Positions 43,477 through 53,817 of a stretch of 64,000 bases of DNA are shown piece by piece. The stretch comes from Corynebacterium xerosis NBRC 16721 = ATCC 373 (GTDB taxonomy: Bacteria; Actinomycetota; Actinomycetes; Mycobacteriales; Mycobacteriaceae). Location: contig NZ_BCRD01000005.1 of assembly GCF_001552415.1 (NCBI RefSeq), forward strand, positions 186,001 to 250,000. The letters run 5' to 3'. Below the pieces are notes generated by a model. That model searched no databases. It saw only the letters and a program-made list of their open reading frames with translations, and was not told the origin of the DNA. A program made the position numbers and the translations under genes. Position 1 is the stretch's first letter, and every line of letters starts with the position of its first letter.

Positions 43477-45138
43477 CTACTCGACGCCGATCTGGGCGAG
43501 CTCGGTCATGCCGTCGGCGGCGTAGGCGGTGACGTCGACGCCGGGGGCGACGTCCTCCAACCGACGGCGCAGGGCCGTGGTCGACTCGGGATCGACGCCG
43601 GTGCCCAGCAGCACGGTGACCAGTTCGCCGCCGGAGCGCAGCATCAGCTCGACGGTGCGCGACAGGGCCTCGGCCACCGTGTCCGCCACGACCAGGATGT
43701 CGCCGCCGACGGTGGCCAGGACGTCGCCCTTGGCGCACGGGCCGGCGGCGGTGAGCCCGGCGCTCGGGGCGGCGCCGAGGGTGGCGGTGCGCATGCCGGC
43801 GGAGGCCTCGCTCATGGCGTAGGCGTCGACGGCCAGCGGAATCGTCGGATCGTGGACGGCCACCGCGGCCAAACCGTTGGCCAGCGTCGCCGTGGGCAGG
43901 ATGGTGATGGAGTGGTCGCCGGCCTGCGCCGCCAGCTCCACCTGGATCAGCTCGCGGTTGCCCACCAGCCCGTTGGGCAGCAGCAGCACGTCGCCGTCGC
44001 CGGGCAACGCGGCGATGGCCGACAGGATGGACCCCACCACGTCGCCGTCCGGCCCCACCGGGGTCGCGCCGGCGGAGGCGAACAGGTCGGAGATCGGCCC
44101 GGTCGGGGCGACGGCCAGCAGGGAGCGGGCGGGCGCCCGTTGCCCGTCGTCGATGACGTCGGCGAGCACCTCGATGCGGATGTTCTCCGGCCGGCCGAAG
44201 TCCAGCGCCGCCTCGATGACGGCGCCGGCGTCGGTGGAGTGGATGTGCATCATGTGCTTCTCGCCGCCTTCTCCGGCGATGACCAGCGAGTTGCCCAGCG
44301 AGTGCATGGTGGCGCGAAACTCCCCCATGCGGTCGGCGGGCACGTCGATGAGCAGCATGACCTCGAGTTCCGGGCCGATCGCGGCCGACGCCGTGACGTG
44401 GAGGTCGGGGTCGTCGGGGGCCTGGCCGGACACTTCGTCGAGAAGCGCGTCGAGAAGCAGCACCAACCCCGCGCCGCCCGCATCGACGACCCCCGCATCA
44501 CGCAGGGCCTGCAACTGCGAGGGCGTGCGGTCGAGGGCCTGGCGCGCGGCCTCGGAGGCGGCGGCGATGACGTCGACGAGATCGCCGGGGTCGCGCTGGC
44601 CGGCGGCGACCGCGGCCTGGCGCAGCACGGTGAGGATCGTGCCCTCCACCGGGTCTGCGATGGCGCGGTCGACGTGGCTCACCGCGGTGTCCAGGGCCTT
44701 CTGCACGTGCTCGCCGCCGAAACCGCCGGGGGCGGCAGCCTCCGCCAGCGCACGCAGGACCTGCGACAACACGGTCCCCGAATTGCCCCGCGCGCCGCGG
44801 ACAGCACCGGCGGCCAACGCGATGGCGATGTCGTGCGCGCCGGGCACGTCGTCATCCGCCGACGCCTCCCCCGTCGGCCCGGCCGCACCGAAGGGGCCGG
44901 CGGCCGCGGCCCCGGCCTTTTCCACGGCCTTCTCGGCGGCAGACTCCGCCGACGCCAGCGCGGCGGACATGGTGGCGGCCATGTTCGAGCCGGTGTCGGC
45001 GTCGGGCACGGGGAAGACGTTGAGTTCGTTGATTTCCTCGCGGCGCCGTTCCAGCACGGACACGCAACGGCGGGCCCAACTCAGCAGGGAGGGCCCATCG
45101 ATGCGCGTGGGCCGTTCGGACGGCGGCATGGCGGGCAT
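43477..45138 (-). CDS. DAK2-domain protein (FakA-like kinase or phosphatase fold)
   Basis: A 553-residue protein. The N-terminal DhaL/DAK2 domain carries NELNVFPVPDADTGSNMAAT, whose Asp residues bind Mg-ATP, and GARGNSGTVLSQVLRALAEA; the C-terminal half has DAGGAGLVLLLDALL and repeats resembling the DegV-associated domain of FakA (LPNGLVGNRELIQVELAAQA; GGELVTVLLGTGVDPESTTA). FakA phosphorylates fatty acids bound to FakB proteins in Firmicutes; in actinobacteria this gene always precedes recG and its substrate is uncertain. ATGs at 45138 and 45129 are both possible; the first lies next to the ung stop. Confidence 0.85.
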   Translation of the reverse strand: MPAMPPSERPTRIDGPSLLSWARRCVSVLERRREEINELNVFPVPDADTGSNMAATMSAALASAESAAEKAVEKAGAAAAGPFGAAGPTGEASADDDVPGAHDIAIALAAGAVRGARGNSGTVLSQVLRALAEAAAPGGFGGEHVQKALDTAVSHVDRAIADPVEGTILTVLRQAAVAAGQRDPGDLVDVIAAASEAARQALDRTPSQLQALRDAGVVDAGGAGLVLLLDALLDEVSGQAPDDPDLHVTASAAIGPELEVMLLIDVPADRMGEFRATMHSLGNSLVIAGEGGEKHMMHIHSTDAGAVIEAALDFGRPENIRIEVLADVIDDGQRAPARSLLAVAPTGPISDLFASAGATPVGPDGDVVGSILSAIAALPGDGDVLLLPNGLVGNRELIQVELAAQAGDHSITILPTATLANGLAAVAVHDPTIPLAVDAYAMSEASAGMRTATLGAAPSAGLTAAGPCAKGDVLATVGGDILVVADTVAEALSRTVELMLRSGGELVTVLLGTGVDPESTTALRRRLEDVAPGVDVTAYAADGMTELAQIGVE

Positions 45139-45139
45139 A

Positions 45140-45817
45140 TTACAGCGTCCAATCCACCGGATCGGCCCCGAGCGCGCGCAGCGCGTCGTTGGCGCGGGTG
45201 AACGGCCGCGAACCGAAGAACCCCCGCGACGCGCTCAGCGGCGACGGGTGCGCCGAACAGATGCACGGCACGTCGCCGAGCAGCTTCTGGGCGGTCTGGG
45301 CGTCGCGACCCCACAGGATCGCCACCAACGGCGCGTCGCGGCGGGCGAGGGCGCGGATGGCCTCCGCGGTGATGTCCTCCCACCCCTTGCGCCGGTGCGA
45401 GGCGGGCTTGCCGGGCTGCACCGTGAGCACCCGGTTGAACAGGGCCACGCCGTTGTCCGTCCACCGCGACAAGTCCCCGTGTTCCGGGGCCGTGAGCCCC
45501 AGGTCGGACTCGTATTCGCGGTAGATGTTGGCGAGCGACCGCGGCAGCGGCCGCACGTCCGGGTGCACCGAAAAGCTCAGCCCCATCGCATGGCCCGGCG
45601 TGGGATACGGGTCCTGGCCGACGATGAGGACGCGGACGTCGTCGAAAGGCGTGGTGAACGCCCGCAGCACGTCCTCGCCCGCCGGCAGGTAGCCGCGGCC
45701 GACCTCGTTTTCCGCGCGGAGGAAGTCGCCCATGGCATGAATGGAATCCGCCACCGGCTCCAACGCGCGGGCCCAGCCCTCCTCGACGGGCAGGGGGCGG
45801 CCGTGGAAGTCCGCCAT
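45140..45817 (-). CDS. ung: Uracil-DNA glycosylase
   Basis: Family-1 UDG removes uracil from DNA. The 225-residue product has the water-activating loop [20 protein letters not shown] (GQDPY), the uracil-specificity segment [20 protein letters not shown] and the leucine intercalation loop [20 protein letters not shown] (HPSPLSA). The ATG at 45817 shares one base with the thiL stop (TGATG), indicating reinitiation. Downstream follows the DAK2 gene. Confidence 0.97.
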   Translation of the reverse strand: MADFHGRPLPVEEGWARALEPVADSIHAMGDFLRAENEVGRGYLPAGEDVLRAFTTPFDDVRVLIVGQDPYPTPGHAMGLSFSVHPDVRPLPRSLANIYREYESDLGLTAPEHGDLSRWTDNGVALFNRVLTVQPGKPASHRRKGWEDITAEAIRALARRDAPLVAILWGRDAQTAQKLLGDVPCICSAHPSPLSASRGFFGSRPFTRANDALRALGADPVDWTL

Positions 45818-46767
45818 CAGAAGCTCACCCATCCCCCGCGCAGCCACGGCTCGCGACCGGCGACGGACACCGGCAGACCACGATCGCGGTGGACAGTGCC
45901 GATGGGCCGGAAACCCGTGGGCGGCTCGCCGGAGGTGGTCCCCAGCAGCGTGTGGTCCTCCCCGCCGGCGAGCACCCACCGCCACGGATCGGTGTCGACG
46001 GCGTCGGCCGCGGCCATGAGCAGCTCGGACGGGGCGATGACATCTTCGTCGATGTCGATGGTGACGTTGCTGGCCACCGCGATTTCGGTCAGGTCGACGA
46101 CGAGGCCGTCGGAATTGTCGGTCAGCGCGCCCACGCCGGCCGCGCGCGCCACGGGGCCGCGGCCGTAGGCGAAATCGGGGACCAGGTGGGCGTCGACGAG
46201 CTCCCTGAATTTCTCCGGAACCGCCGCCGGCGACCCGTATCGGGTCAACAGGTCCAGGCCGGCGCCCGAGTATCCGATCCGCCCGGCCGCGATGACCGTA
46301 TCGCCGGCGCGGGCGGCCGAACGGACCAACGGGCGGCCGGGGCCGCCGAGCTCGCCCATCGCCGTGATGGAGATGACCAGGGAGTCGCCGCCGACGATGT
46401 CCCCGCCGACCAGCTCCGCGGCGCATTTGCGGCCCTGCTCGCGCAGCCCCCGGGCAATGCCGCGGACGACGTCGAGTTCGGTGTCCTCCGGGACGGACAG
46501 GCCCATGAGGATGGCGGTCGGGCGGGCGCCCATCGCCTCGACGTCGGCGAAGTTCTGGACGGCGGCCTTGGCCCCCACCTGCTCGGGCGTGGACCATTCC
46601 AGGGAGAAGTGGCGGCCCTCGACGAGCATGTCGGTCGACGCGATGTAGCGGGCGTTGGGCGTGGTCATGGACAGCACCGCGGCGTCGTCGCCGTTGCGGG
46701 CCGAGGGCGCGACTTCCCGGATCGCCGCGATCACGGCGTGCTCGCCGACTTCTCCGACTGTCGTCAT
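45817..46767 (-). CDS. thiL: Thiamine-monophosphate kinase
   Basis: ThiL phosphorylates thiamine monophosphate to the active diphosphate. The 316-residue product has the family motifs [20 protein letters not shown] (metal-binding DD), [39 protein letters not shown] and [10 protein letters not shown]. The ATG at 46767 is chosen; a GTG at 46779 that adds four residues sits nearer to the strong GGAAGGA and is a real alternative. It is divergent from the DUF3515 gene and coupled to ung. Confidence 0.95.
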   Translation of the reverse strand: MTTVGEVGEHAVIAAIREVAPSARNGDDAAVLSMTTPNARYIASTDMLVEGRHFSLEWSTPEQVGAKAAVQNFADVEAMGARPTAILMGLSVPEDTELDVVRGIARGLREQGRKCAAELVGGDIVGGDSLVISITAMGELGGPGRPLVRSAARAGDTVIAAGRIGYSGAGLDLLTRYGSPAAVPEKFRELVDAHLVPDFAYGRGPVARAAGVGALTDNSDGLVVDLTEIAVASNVTIDIDEDVIAPSELLMAAADAVDTDPWRWVLAGGEDHTLLGTTSGEPPTGFRPIGTVHRDRGLPVSVAGREPWLRGGWVSF

Positions 46768-46831
46768 GGTTGGGGTCACCGTTCCTTCCGGGGCGCCGCA
46801 GGGCGGCGCATCGCCCGTGGCGTGGGCGAAG

Positions 46832-46837
46832 TAGACT
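46832..46837 (+). promoter_or_regulatory. -10 box of a leaderless transcript (DUF3515 gene)
   Basis: TAGACT eight bases before the ATG at 46846. No ribosome binding site lies between, so the message probably starts at or next to the start codon. Confidence 0.5.
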
Positions 46838-46845
46838 TTTCCCAC

Positions 46846-47790
46846 ATGGGAGAAAACGTTCACGCTCAGGGTAACCGGCGCCGCGCGGCCATCGCACTGG
46901 CCCTCGCGGTACTGCTCACCCTCGGCGTCATCATCGGCGCGAAGTTTTTCCAGGACGATCAGGCCAGGAACCCGGTGATGCTGTCGTCGCCGGAGATGCC
47001 CGACGACGATTCCCCGAAGTGCGCCGAGCTCCTCGACCGCCTTCCGGACCGCGTGGATGGCCTGGTCCGCGCCGAACTCGCCGACCCCGCCCCCAAGGGC
47101 GCGGCGGTGTGGCGCAACACCGCGGATGAGCGGGTGACGCTGCGGTGCGGCGCCCCGGTTCCGGTGCAGTACACGGAGCTGTCGGCCACCGAGGAGATCG
47201 ACGGCGTCACGTGGGTCCGCGTCAACGACACCACCGAGGGCTCCGACCTGTCGACGTGGTTCGCCGTCGGCCGCACCCCGGTCGTGGCGGTGACCGCCGA
47301 TGCATCGCGCGCCGACGCCATCGGGGACCTGTCCGAGGCCATGCTCCCCGACGCCGAGATCGGCGACGCCCCGGCCCCGAACCCGGTTCCGCTCACGGAC
47401 CTCGAGGCCCCGCAGGCCGACGGCCGCTGCTCCGCGGTCCTGGCCGCGCTGCCGAAGACCATCGGCGAGCGCGAGCGGGTGGAAGACGCCGATCTGCCCG
47501 AGGGCTCGGTGGTCTGGGCAGATGAGGCAGGCAGCGTGATTTCGCTGCGCTGCGGCCTCGCGGAACCGGCCGGTTACGAGGACACCGAGCAGCAGTTGAC
47601 GCAGATCAACGACATCGTGTGGTTCTCCGAGCCGTCGCTGTCCTCCGGTGACGTGGGCACGTGGTACGCGATGGGCCGCGAGCGCTACGTCGCCGTCCAT
47701 CTGCCGGTCGGGGAGGCCTCCGCGGTCCTGCCGCAGATGTCCAACATCATCTCGGCGAACCTCGAGAACGTCTCGCCCAGCGAGGAATAG
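46846..47790 (+). CDS. Membrane-anchored protein with two DUF3515 domains
   Basis: A 314-residue protein with a single N-terminal membrane helix ([20 protein letters not shown]) and an exported part built of two related halves. Half 1 has [40 protein letters not shown] and [15 protein letters not shown]; half 2 has [40 protein letters not shown] and [15 protein letters not shown]. Each half has a Cys near its start and another in LRCG, likely a disulphide pair. Mycobacterial relatives (Rv2980 type) have one such domain, so this looks like an internal duplication. Function unknown. It lies between thiL and ddl, the conserved place of the family. Confidence 0.82.
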   Translation: MGENVHAQGNRRRAAIALALAVLLTLGVIIGAKFFQDDQARNPVMLSSPEMPDDDSPKCAELLDRLPDRVDGLVRAELADPAPKGAAVWRNTADERVTLRCGAPVPVQYTELSATEEIDGVTWVRVNDTTEGSDLSTWFAVGRTPVVAVTADASRADAIGDLSEAMLPDAEIGDAPAPNPVPLTDLEAPQADGRCSAVLAALPKTIGERERVEDADLPEGSVVWADEAGSVISLRCGLAEPAGYEDTEQQLTQINDIVWFSEPSLSSGDVGTWYAMGRERYVAVHLPVGEASAVLPQMSNIISANLENVSPSEE

Positions 47791-47809
47791 GTCCGACCCG
47801 CGCCCCCGC

Positions 47810-48928
47810 CTACCGACGCGCGACCAGCGCGCGCTGCACGAGCGTGTCCAGCAGCTCCGGGTAGGTCACGCCGGAGGCGGCGAACATCTGCGGGTACATG
47901 GAAATCGGGGTGAAGCCCGGCATGGTGTTGACCTCGTTGAGCACTGGCCCGTCGGCGGTGACGAAGAAGTCGACGCGGGTCAGGCCGTCGCAGCCGATCG
48001 AGCGGAATGCCAGCTTGGACAGCTCCTGCACCTGTGCAATTGTCTCGGCGGGCAGCTGCGCCGGGATCTGCGCGGTGACCACGTCGTCGAGGTACTTGGT
48101 GTCGAAGCCGTAGAAGCCCTCGTCGGAGTCCTCGGTGCCGGCCAGCTGCGCGGGAGCCGAGGCCACCAGCTCGCCGTCGGGGCGCTGCAGCACGCCGCAC
48201 TCGACCTCGGCGCCGACGATGCCCTTCTCCACGATCACCTTCGAGTCGTGCGCCCGCGCCAGCTCCAGCGCCGCCGCGAACTCCTCCCAGGAATCCACCT
48301 TGGAAATGCCGATCGACGACCCGCCGCGCGCGGGCTTGACGAACACGGGCAACCCCAGGCGGCCGCGGTCGGAGTCCGCCAGCTCCTCGCCCTCCGCCAG
48401 CACGGCCTGCTCCCCCACCGGAATGCCGCCGGCCACCGCGAGGTTCTTGGTGCGCTCCTTGTCCATGCCCGCCGCCGACGCCAGCACGCCCGGGCCGACG
48501 AACGGGATCCGCGACAGCTCGAGCAGACCCTGGATGGTCCCGTCCTCGCCGTTGGGGCCGTGCAGCACCGGGAACACCACGTCGACGATGTCGTGGACCT
48601 CGCCGGCCGCGGGCCCGGCGACGTAGCGCAGCTCGCCCTTGCGCGACGGGTCGGCGGACAGCTGCAGCTCGGCGCCGCCGTCCCCGACGTCGGGCACGTG
48701 CGGCAGTTCGCGGCCGTGCTTGCTCAGCGCCTCCGGGTCGGCCGTGCCGGGCGTCCACGTGCCGCCGCGGGTGATGCCGACCGGCACCACGCGGTAGACC
48801 TCCGGGTCCAGGTGGGCCATGATCGCGCCCGCGGACACGCAGGAGACGTTGTGCTCGGGGCTCGCGCCGCCGTAGAGGACGGCGACGGCGATGCGGTCAT
48901 CGGTGGTGCGCTGTGCAGGCGAAGTCAT
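47810..48928 (-). CDS. ddl: D-alanine--D-alanine ligase
   Basis: Ddl joins two D-alanines for the peptidoglycan stem. The 372-residue ATP-grasp enzyme has VAVLYGGASPEHNVSCVSAG at the N-terminus, VVFPVLHGPNGEDGTIQGLL, the ATP-binding loop VFVKPARGGSSIGISKV and the metal site NEVNTMPGFTPISMYPQMFA. The Tyr of the omega-loop lies in GFYGFDTKYLDD, typical of D-Ala-D-Ala rather than D-Ala-D-lactate ligases. It follows gpsA, as in mycobacteria. Confidence 0.96.
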   Translation of the reverse strand: MTSPAQRTTDDRIAVAVLYGGASPEHNVSCVSAGAIMAHLDPEVYRVVPVGITRGGTWTPGTADPEALSKHGRELPHVPDVGDGGAELQLSADPSRKGELRYVAGPAAGEVHDIVDVVFPVLHGPNGEDGTIQGLLELSRIPFVGPGVLASAAGMDKERTKNLAVAGGIPVGEQAVLAEGEELADSDRGRLGLPVFVKPARGGSSIGISKVDSWEEFAAALELARAHDSKVIVEKGIVGAEVECGVLQRPDGELVASAPAQLAGTEDSDEGFYGFDTKYLDDVVTAQIPAQLPAETIAQVQELSKLAFRSIGCDGLTRVDFFVTADGPVLNEVNTMPGFTPISMYPQMFAASGVTYPELLDTLVQRALVARR

Positions 48929-48961
48929 GGTTTCGCATCCTACCCCCGGGGCCGGACCGCA

Positions 48962-48981
48962 TTTCGCTTGACGACGGCCCG
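48962..48981 (+). repeat. Recurring intergenic box, copy 2 (TTTCGCTTGACGACGGCCCG)
   Basis: Identical over 20 bases to 6599-6618, in the 90-base gap between gpsA and ddl. It overlaps by three bases a small hairpin CCGGCG-N2-CGCCGG (48979-48992) that could end the gpsA transcript. Confidence 0.6.
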
Positions 48982-48992
48982 GCGCACGCCGG
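48979..48992 (-). terminator. Weak hairpin after gpsA
   Basis: Six-base perfect arms CCGGCG and CGCCGG around two bases, 27 bases after the gpsA stop. No U-run follows on the minus strand; it may only slow transcription or be unrelated. Confidence 0.3.
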
Positions 48993-49018
48993 TTTCCGCC
49001 GCACCGCGCCGGCGGCGG

Positions 49019-50017
49019 CTATTCCGCCTTGCGGGAGCGGCCCATCAACGCGCGGATCATCTCGTCGACGGACACGCCCTGATGGCACACGGCGTGGACG
49101 GCCTCCGTGATCGGCATTTCCACGCCATGCTCGTGGGCGAGCTCGCGCACCGAGATCGACGAGATGACGCCCTCGGCGACCTGGCCGCGGGTGGCGTGCT
49201 GCGCCTCCTCCACGGTGTCGCCCCGGCCCATGCGCTCGCCGAAGGTGCGGTTGCGCGACAGCGGCGACGAGCAGGTGGCCACGAGATCGCCGAGGCCGGC
49301 CAGGCCGGAGAAGGTCTTCTCCTGCGCGCCGGCGGCGACGCCGAGACGGGTGATCTCCGCCAGGCCGCGGGTGATGATGGTCGCCAGCGTGTTTTCGCCC
49401 AGCCCCTGGCCCGTGGCCATGCCGCACGCCAGCGCGATGACGTTCTTGCACGCGCCGCCGATCTCGCAGCCGATGACGTCGGGGTTGGTGTACGGGCGGA
49501 AGTAGCCGGTGGCCACGGCCGCCTGCACCAGCTGGGCACGGGTGACGTCGGTGCACGCGATGACGGTCGCGGCGGGCTGACCGGCGGCGATCTCGCGGGC
49601 GAGGTTCGGGCCGGACAAAACGGCGACGCGTTCCTCCGGCACCTGGGCGACTTCGGTGATGACCTCGCTCATGCGCTTGTGCGATTCGCGCTCGATGCCC
49701 TTGGCCAGGCTCAGCAGCGTCGCCTGCGGTGCGATGAGGTCGCGCCATTCCGCCAGATTCACGCGCAGCGTCTGCGAGGGCACGGCCAGCACCACGATGT
49801 CCGCTCCGTCGAGCGTCGCGGCCGCGTCGTCGCCGGCGGTGATGTTCTCCGGCAGCACCAGGCCCGGCAGGTAATCGGAATTCTCGCGGGTGGTCTGGAT
49901 GCGCTCGGCCTGCTCGCCGCGCCGCGCCCACAACCGCACCGGGTTGCCCGCGTCGGCGAAGACCTTGGCCAGCGTCGTCCCCCACGAACCCGCGCCCATC
50001 ACGGCGACGTCGACCAT
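49019..50017 (-). CDS. gpsA: Glycerol-3-phosphate dehydrogenase [NAD(P)+]
   Basis: GpsA reduces dihydroxyacetone phosphate to sn-glycerol 3-phosphate for phospholipids. The 332-residue enzyme has the NAD(P) motif [40 protein letters not shown], the catalytic Lys segment [20 protein letters not shown] and [20 protein letters not shown]. The C-terminus ends [12 protein letters not shown]. ddl lies downstream with a gap of 90 bases. Confidence 0.96.
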   Translation of the reverse strand: MVDVAVMGAGSWGTTLAKVFADAGNPVRLWARRGEQAERIQTTRENSDYLPGLVLPENITAGDDAAATLDGADIVVLAVPSQTLRVNLAEWRDLIAPQATLLSLAKGIERESHKRMSEVITEVAQVPEERVAVLSGPNLAREIAAGQPAATVIACTDVTRAQLVQAAVATGYFRPYTNPDVIGCEIGGACKNVIALACGMATGQGLGENTLATIITRGLAEITRLGVAAGAQEKTFSGLAGLGDLVATCSSPLSRNRTFGERMGRGDTVEEAQHATRGQVAEGVISSISVRELAHEHGVEMPITEAVHAVCHQGVSVDEMIRALMGRSRKAE

Positions 50018-50228
50018 CGGTCGCTCCTTCCGGTTGCCCTCGGCTGAATCATGCTCCAGGAGACCACGGGAACCCCGCTCCCGGAACCCCTTTCGCCGAC
50101 AAGCCTAGCCATGGTCGGCCGCCAGGCGTTCGACGGGTGAGCCACCTGCGGCGGGGTTATGCTTGGTCGAAGCACCAGCCCCGTCGACCGTCGAGTACCG
50201 CGCCCATCGGCGCACAGGAGCAAGCAAG

Positions 50229-51212
50229 ATGACGTTGCATGAAAACGACAAGGACAAGGACAACGACCAGAGCCTGACGGGGCGGTTCCGGGAGATCCCC
50301 GCCGATCCGGGCGAGGGGGTGTCCAAGCCGACGTACGCCGCCGGCGCCGTCCTGTGGCGCGGGGACGTCGACGAGCCGGAGATCGGCATCATCCACCGCC
50401 CCGGTTACGACGACTGGTCGCTGGCCAAGGGCAAGCTCGATCCGGGCGAGAACTTGCCGATGACCGCCGAGCGCGAGATCCGCGAGGAAACCGGTTACAC
50501 GGTCCGCCTGGGCAAGCTTCTGGGCAACGTCTCGTATCCGGTCGCCGGGCGCACGAAGCTGGTCTGGTACTGGACCGCGGAAGTCCTGGACGGCGAGTTC
50601 ACCGCCAATTCGGAGGTCGACGAGCTGCGCTGGGTCAGCTTCGACGAGGCCGCGGAGCTGCTGACCTACGACCTCGACGTCGACGTGCTGAACAAGGCCC
50701 GCAAGCGGCTGGGCAACGAGCCGGACACGCGCATCATTTACGTCCGTCACGGCCGGGCGCATTCCCGCAAGAACTGGGCGGGCGACGACAATCTTCGGCC
50801 GCTGGACAAGAAGGGCCGCCGCCAGGCGGAGCTTCTGGTGCCGGGGCTTCTGCCGTTCCGCCCGGAGCGGGTCTACTCGGCGGAGCCGGTGCGCTGCAGC
50901 CACACGGTTGAACCGCTGGCCTCGGAACTGGGCGCCGACGTGGTGGTCGACGAGCTCTTCGGCGACGTCGCCTGCATTTCCCGGCTGGTGGACTCGCAGC
51001 GCCGCTTCATGGAGGTCGTCGCCGAGGGCGGCGTGTCCGTCATCTGCGCTCAGGGCACGGTCATCCCGGACACCATCGCCTGGCTGTCGGCCAACGGCAC
51101 CCTGCCCCTGGAAGAGATCCCCTGCAAGAAGGGTTCGGCGTGGGTCCTGGGATTTAACGACGGGGTGCTCACCACCGCCGATTACTACGCCAGCGCGCTG
51201 CCCGTGAAGTAA
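50229..51212 (+). CDS. mutT1: MutT1-type protein: NUDIX hydrolase with histidine-phosphatase domain
   Basis: A 327-residue two-domain enzyme. The N-terminal NUDIX box GKLDPGENLPMTAEREIREE-TG follows the family pattern (G-x5-E-x7-RE-x2-EE-x-G). The C-terminal half begins IIYVRHGRAHSRKNW, with the RHG of histidine phosphatases, and ends SAWVLGFNDGVL. In mycobacteria MutT1 clears 8-oxo-dGTP and diadenosine polyphosphates, the second domain completing dephosphorylation. The segment where the second catalytic His usually sits reads VICAQGTVIPD, with Gln where many family members have SHG. AGGAG lies nine bases before the ATG; -10 TATGCT at 50158-50163. Convergent with hup. Confidence 0.9.
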   Translation: MTLHENDKDKDNDQSLTGRFREIPADPGEGVSKPTYAAGAVLWRGDVDEPEIGIIHRPGYDDWSLAKGKLDPGENLPMTAEREIREETGYTVRLGKLLGNVSYPVAGRTKLVWYWTAEVLDGEFTANSEVDELRWVSFDEAAELLTYDLDVDVLNKARKRLGNEPDTRIIYVRHGRAHSRKNWAGDDNLRPLDKKGRRQAELLVPGLLPFRPERVYSAEPVRCSHTVEPLASELGADVVVDELFGDVACISRLVDSQRRFMEVVAEGGVSVICAQGTVIPDTIAWLSANGTLPLEEIPCKKGSAWVLGFNDGVLTTADYYASALPVK

Positions 51213-51220
51213 GTGCCGGC

Positions 51221-51559
51221 TCAGGCGTCGAAGCCGGTGTGCGACGACGAGCGGCGCACCGAGATGCCGCCGTCGTCTTCCCTGCCGTCCTTGACCACGG
51301 CGCGGAAGTAATTGCCGGGGCGGAACGCGGGACTGCGGGTCGCGGGGACCTCGATGGGATCGCCGGTGTGAGGGTTGCGTGCGGTGCGGGGGGCGCGTTC
51401 GCGGGCCTCGAAGGTGCCGAAGCCCATGATGGTCACCGACTTCCCCTGCGCCACGGAACGGACGATGATGTCGAGCGCCCCCTCGATGGCCGCTGCCGCG
51501 TCGGCTTGATTGATGTCCAGCTTCTCGGCGAGTTCGGCGACGAGATCGGCCTTGTTCAT
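51221..51559 (-). CDS. hup: DNA-binding protein HU
   Basis: A histone-like nucleoid protein of 112 residues. It starts MNKADLVAELAEKLDINQAD and contains the dimer and DNA-arm signature GFGTFEARERAPRTARNPHT and FRPGNYFRAVV. After the HU fold (about 90 residues) only 20 residues follow (DGREDDGGISVRRSSSHTGF), so the long Lys/Ala-rich tail of mycobacterial HupB is missing, as in other corynebacteria. GGAGG stands nine bases before the ATG. Confidence 0.96.
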   Translation of the reverse strand: MNKADLVAELAEKLDINQADAAAAIEGALDIIVRSVAQGKSVTIMGFGTFEARERAPRTARNPHTGDPIEVPATRSPAFRPGNYFRAVVKDGREDDGGISVRRSSSHTGFDA

Positions 51560-51703
51560 CGCGAGTGCCTCCAGGAATTTCGCGGGCGAGTCGGTTCGGG
51601 ATGACGTGGGCGGACCGACACGGAGGCGATTCATAGAACTACGCTACCGCCCCGATTGAACTCCCAATTCACCGTTCTCCCCTCAACTTAACCGCGCATG
51701 CGA

Positions 51704-51731
51704 AAGGGCGCCACGCGAGCGTGGCGCCCTT
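51704..51731 (-). terminator. leuD terminator
   Basis: Perfect 13-base arms AAGGGCGCCACGC and GCGTGGCGCCCTT around a 2-base loop, 22 bases after the leuD stop; on the minus strand TTTCGC follows. Confidence 0.85.
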
Positions 51732-51752
51732 CCCCCGGGCAATCGGGGCCGA

Positions 51753-52346
51753 TTACTGCAGGGTACGCGGCTTGTGCGACGGCCGAGATTCCTCAAAAGC
51801 GTTAATTTCGGCTTCATTTCGCAGAGTCAACGAGATGTCGTCAAGTCCTTCGCGAAGGCGCCAACGGGTGTAGTCGTCGACGTCGAAAGGCAGCACCGAA
51901 TCACCGGCGGTGACGGTGCGCGCTTCCAAATCGACGGTCAATTCCAGGCCCGGCTCGGCCTCCATCTTCTTCCACAGCAGCTCGACGTCGGACTGCTCCA
52001 TCTGGGCGGCCAGCAGGCCGGCCTTGCCGGAGTTGCCGCGGAAGATGTCGGCGAAGCGGGAGGAGATGACGACGCGGAAGCCGTAATCCATCAGCGCCCA
52101 GACCGCGTGCTCGCGCGACGAGCCAGTGCCGAAGTCGGGGCCGGCCACCAGCACGGAGCCGTTGGCGTAGACCGGGCGGTTGAGCACGAAACCGTCCTCG
52201 TTGACGCGCCAGTTCTTGAACAGGCCGTCCTCGAAGCCCGTGCGGGTGACGCGCTTGAGGTAGACCGCCGGGATGATCTGGTCGGTGTCGACGTTGGAGC
52301 GCCGCAGCGGCACGCCGACACCGGTGTGGGTGGTGAACTTCTCCAT
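51753..52346 (-). CDS. leuD: 3-isopropylmalate dehydratase, small subunit
   Basis: LeuD forms the swivelling domain of isopropylmalate isomerase in leucine synthesis. The 197-residue product has the start [20 protein letters not shown] followed by [11 protein letters not shown], and [19 protein letters not shown], the family signatures. It follows leuC by 40 bases with AAAGGA before the ATG, forming a leuCD operon divergent from ltbR. Confidence 0.97.
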   Translation of the reverse strand: MEKFTTHTGVGVPLRRSNVDTDQIIPAVYLKRVTRTGFEDGLFKNWRVNEDGFVLNRPVYANGSVLVAGPDFGTGSSREHAVWALMDYGFRVVISSRFADIFRGNSGKAGLLAAQMEQSDVELLWKKMEAEPGLELTVDLEARTVTAGDSVLPFDVDDYTRWRLREGLDDISLTLRNEAEINAFEESRPSHKPRTLQ

Positions 52347-52386
52347 GGTCGGAGTCCTTTCGGGAAGTACGTGTCGGTGGTCGGTG

Positions 52387-53817
52387 CTACAGGTCTTCCG
52401 GCGACGCCAGGTGGCCGGCGACGGCGGAGGCGGCGGCGACGGCGGGGCTGACCAGGTGCGTGCGGCCGCCCTTGCCCTGGCGCCCCTCGAAGTTGCGGTT
52501 CGAGGTCGAGGCGCAGCGCTGGCCGGGCTCGAGCTGGTCGGGGTTCATGCCCAGGCACATCGAGCAGCCGGGCTGGCGCCATTCGGCGCCGGCGGCGGTG
52601 AACACGGCGTCGAGGCCCTCGGCCTCGGCGAGCTCGCGGACGCGGGCGGAGCCGGGCACGACGAGCATCTGGACGCCCTCGGCGACGGAACGGTCGCGCA
52701 GGACGTCGGCGACGGCGCGCATGTCCTCGATGCGGCCGTTGGTGCAGGAGCCGACGAACACGACGTCGACGGGCACCTCGCGCATCGGCGTGCCCGGCTT
52801 CAGGTCCATGTACTCCAGGGCTCGCTCGGCGGCCAGGCGCTCGTCGTCACCGGAGATCAGCTCCGGATCCGGCACGGTCTCGCCCAGGGGGACGCCCTGG
52901 CCGGGGTTGGTGCCCCAGGTGACGAACGGGGTCAGGGCGGAGCCGTCGATGTCGACGACGGTGTCGAACTCGGCGTCGGGGTCGGTGACCAGCGACTCCC
53001 AGTACTCGACGGCGGCGTCCCACTCCTCGCCCTGCGGGGCGTGCGGGCGGCCCTTCAGGTACTCGTAGGTCACGGCGTCGGGGGCGATCATGCCCGCGCG
53101 GGCGCCGGCCTCGATGGACATGTTGCAGATGGTCATCCGCGCTTCCATCGACAGCTTCTCGATGGCCTCGCCCCGGTACTCGATGACGTGGCCCTGGCCG
53201 CCGCCGGTGCCGATCTTGGCGATGATGGCCAGGATCAGGTCCTTGGACGTCACGCCGGGGCGCAGCTCGCCGGAGACGTTGACGGCCATGGTCTTGAACG
53301 GCTTGAGCGGCAGCGTCTGGGTGGCCAGGACGTGCTCGACCTCGGAGGTGCCGATGCCGAAGGCCATGGCGCCGAACGCGCCGTGCGTGGCGGTGTGCGA
53401 GTCGCCGCACACGACGGTGGTGCCCGGCTGGGTCAGGCCCAGCTGGGGGCCGACGACGTGGACGATGCCCTGCTCACGGTCGCCCATGGGGTGCAGGCGA
53501 ATGCCGAACTCCTCGGCGTTGGAGCGCAGCGTGGCGATCTGGGTGCGCGACGTCGGCTCCTTGATGAGCTCGATCGCGCCGCCGCCGATGCCGTCGGTGG
53601 GCACGTTGTGGTCCTCGGTGGCGATGGTGAGGTCCGGCCGGCGCACGGGGCGCCCGGCCAGGCGCAGGCCGTCGAAGGCCTGCGGGGAGGTCACTTCGTG
53701 GACGAGGTGCAGGTCGATGTAGATGAGATCGGGTTCACCGTTCTCCCCCTGCTTGACGACGTGGTCGCGCCACACCTTTTCGGCGAGCGTCTTCGGGCTG
53801 GCGTCCGTGGTGCTCAT
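52387..53817 (-). CDS. leuC: 3-isopropylmalate dehydratase, large subunit
   Basis: LeuC carries the 4Fe-4S cluster of isopropylmalate isomerase. The 476-residue product shows [38 protein letters not shown], the cluster ligands in [20 protein letters not shown] and [18 protein letters not shown], and ENRNFEGR-type end [31 protein letters not shown] supports the ATG at 53817; the frame is open 12 codons further, but without such a site. Confidence 0.97.
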   Translation of the reverse strand: MSTTDASPKTLAEKVWRDHVVKQGENGEPDLIYIDLHLVHEVTSPQAFDGLRLAGRPVRRPDLTIATEDHNVPTDGIGGGAIELIKEPTSRTQIATLRSNAEEFGIRLHPMGDREQGIVHVVGPQLGLTQPGTTVVCGDSHTATHGAFGAMAFGIGTSEVEHVLATQTLPLKPFKTMAVNVSGELRPGVTSKDLILAIIAKIGTGGGQGHVIEYRGEAIEKLSMEARMTICNMSIEAGARAGMIAPDAVTYEYLKGRPHAPQGEEWDAAVEYWESLVTDPDAEFDTVVDIDGSALTPFVTWGTNPGQGVPLGETVPDPELISGDDERLAAERALEYMDLKPGTPMREVPVDVVFVGSCTNGRIEDMRAVADVLRDRSVAEGVQMLVVPGSARVRELAEAEGLDAVFTAAGAEWRQPGCSMCLGMNPDQLEPGQRCASTSNRNFEGRQGKGGRTHLVSPAVAAASAVAGHLASPEDL

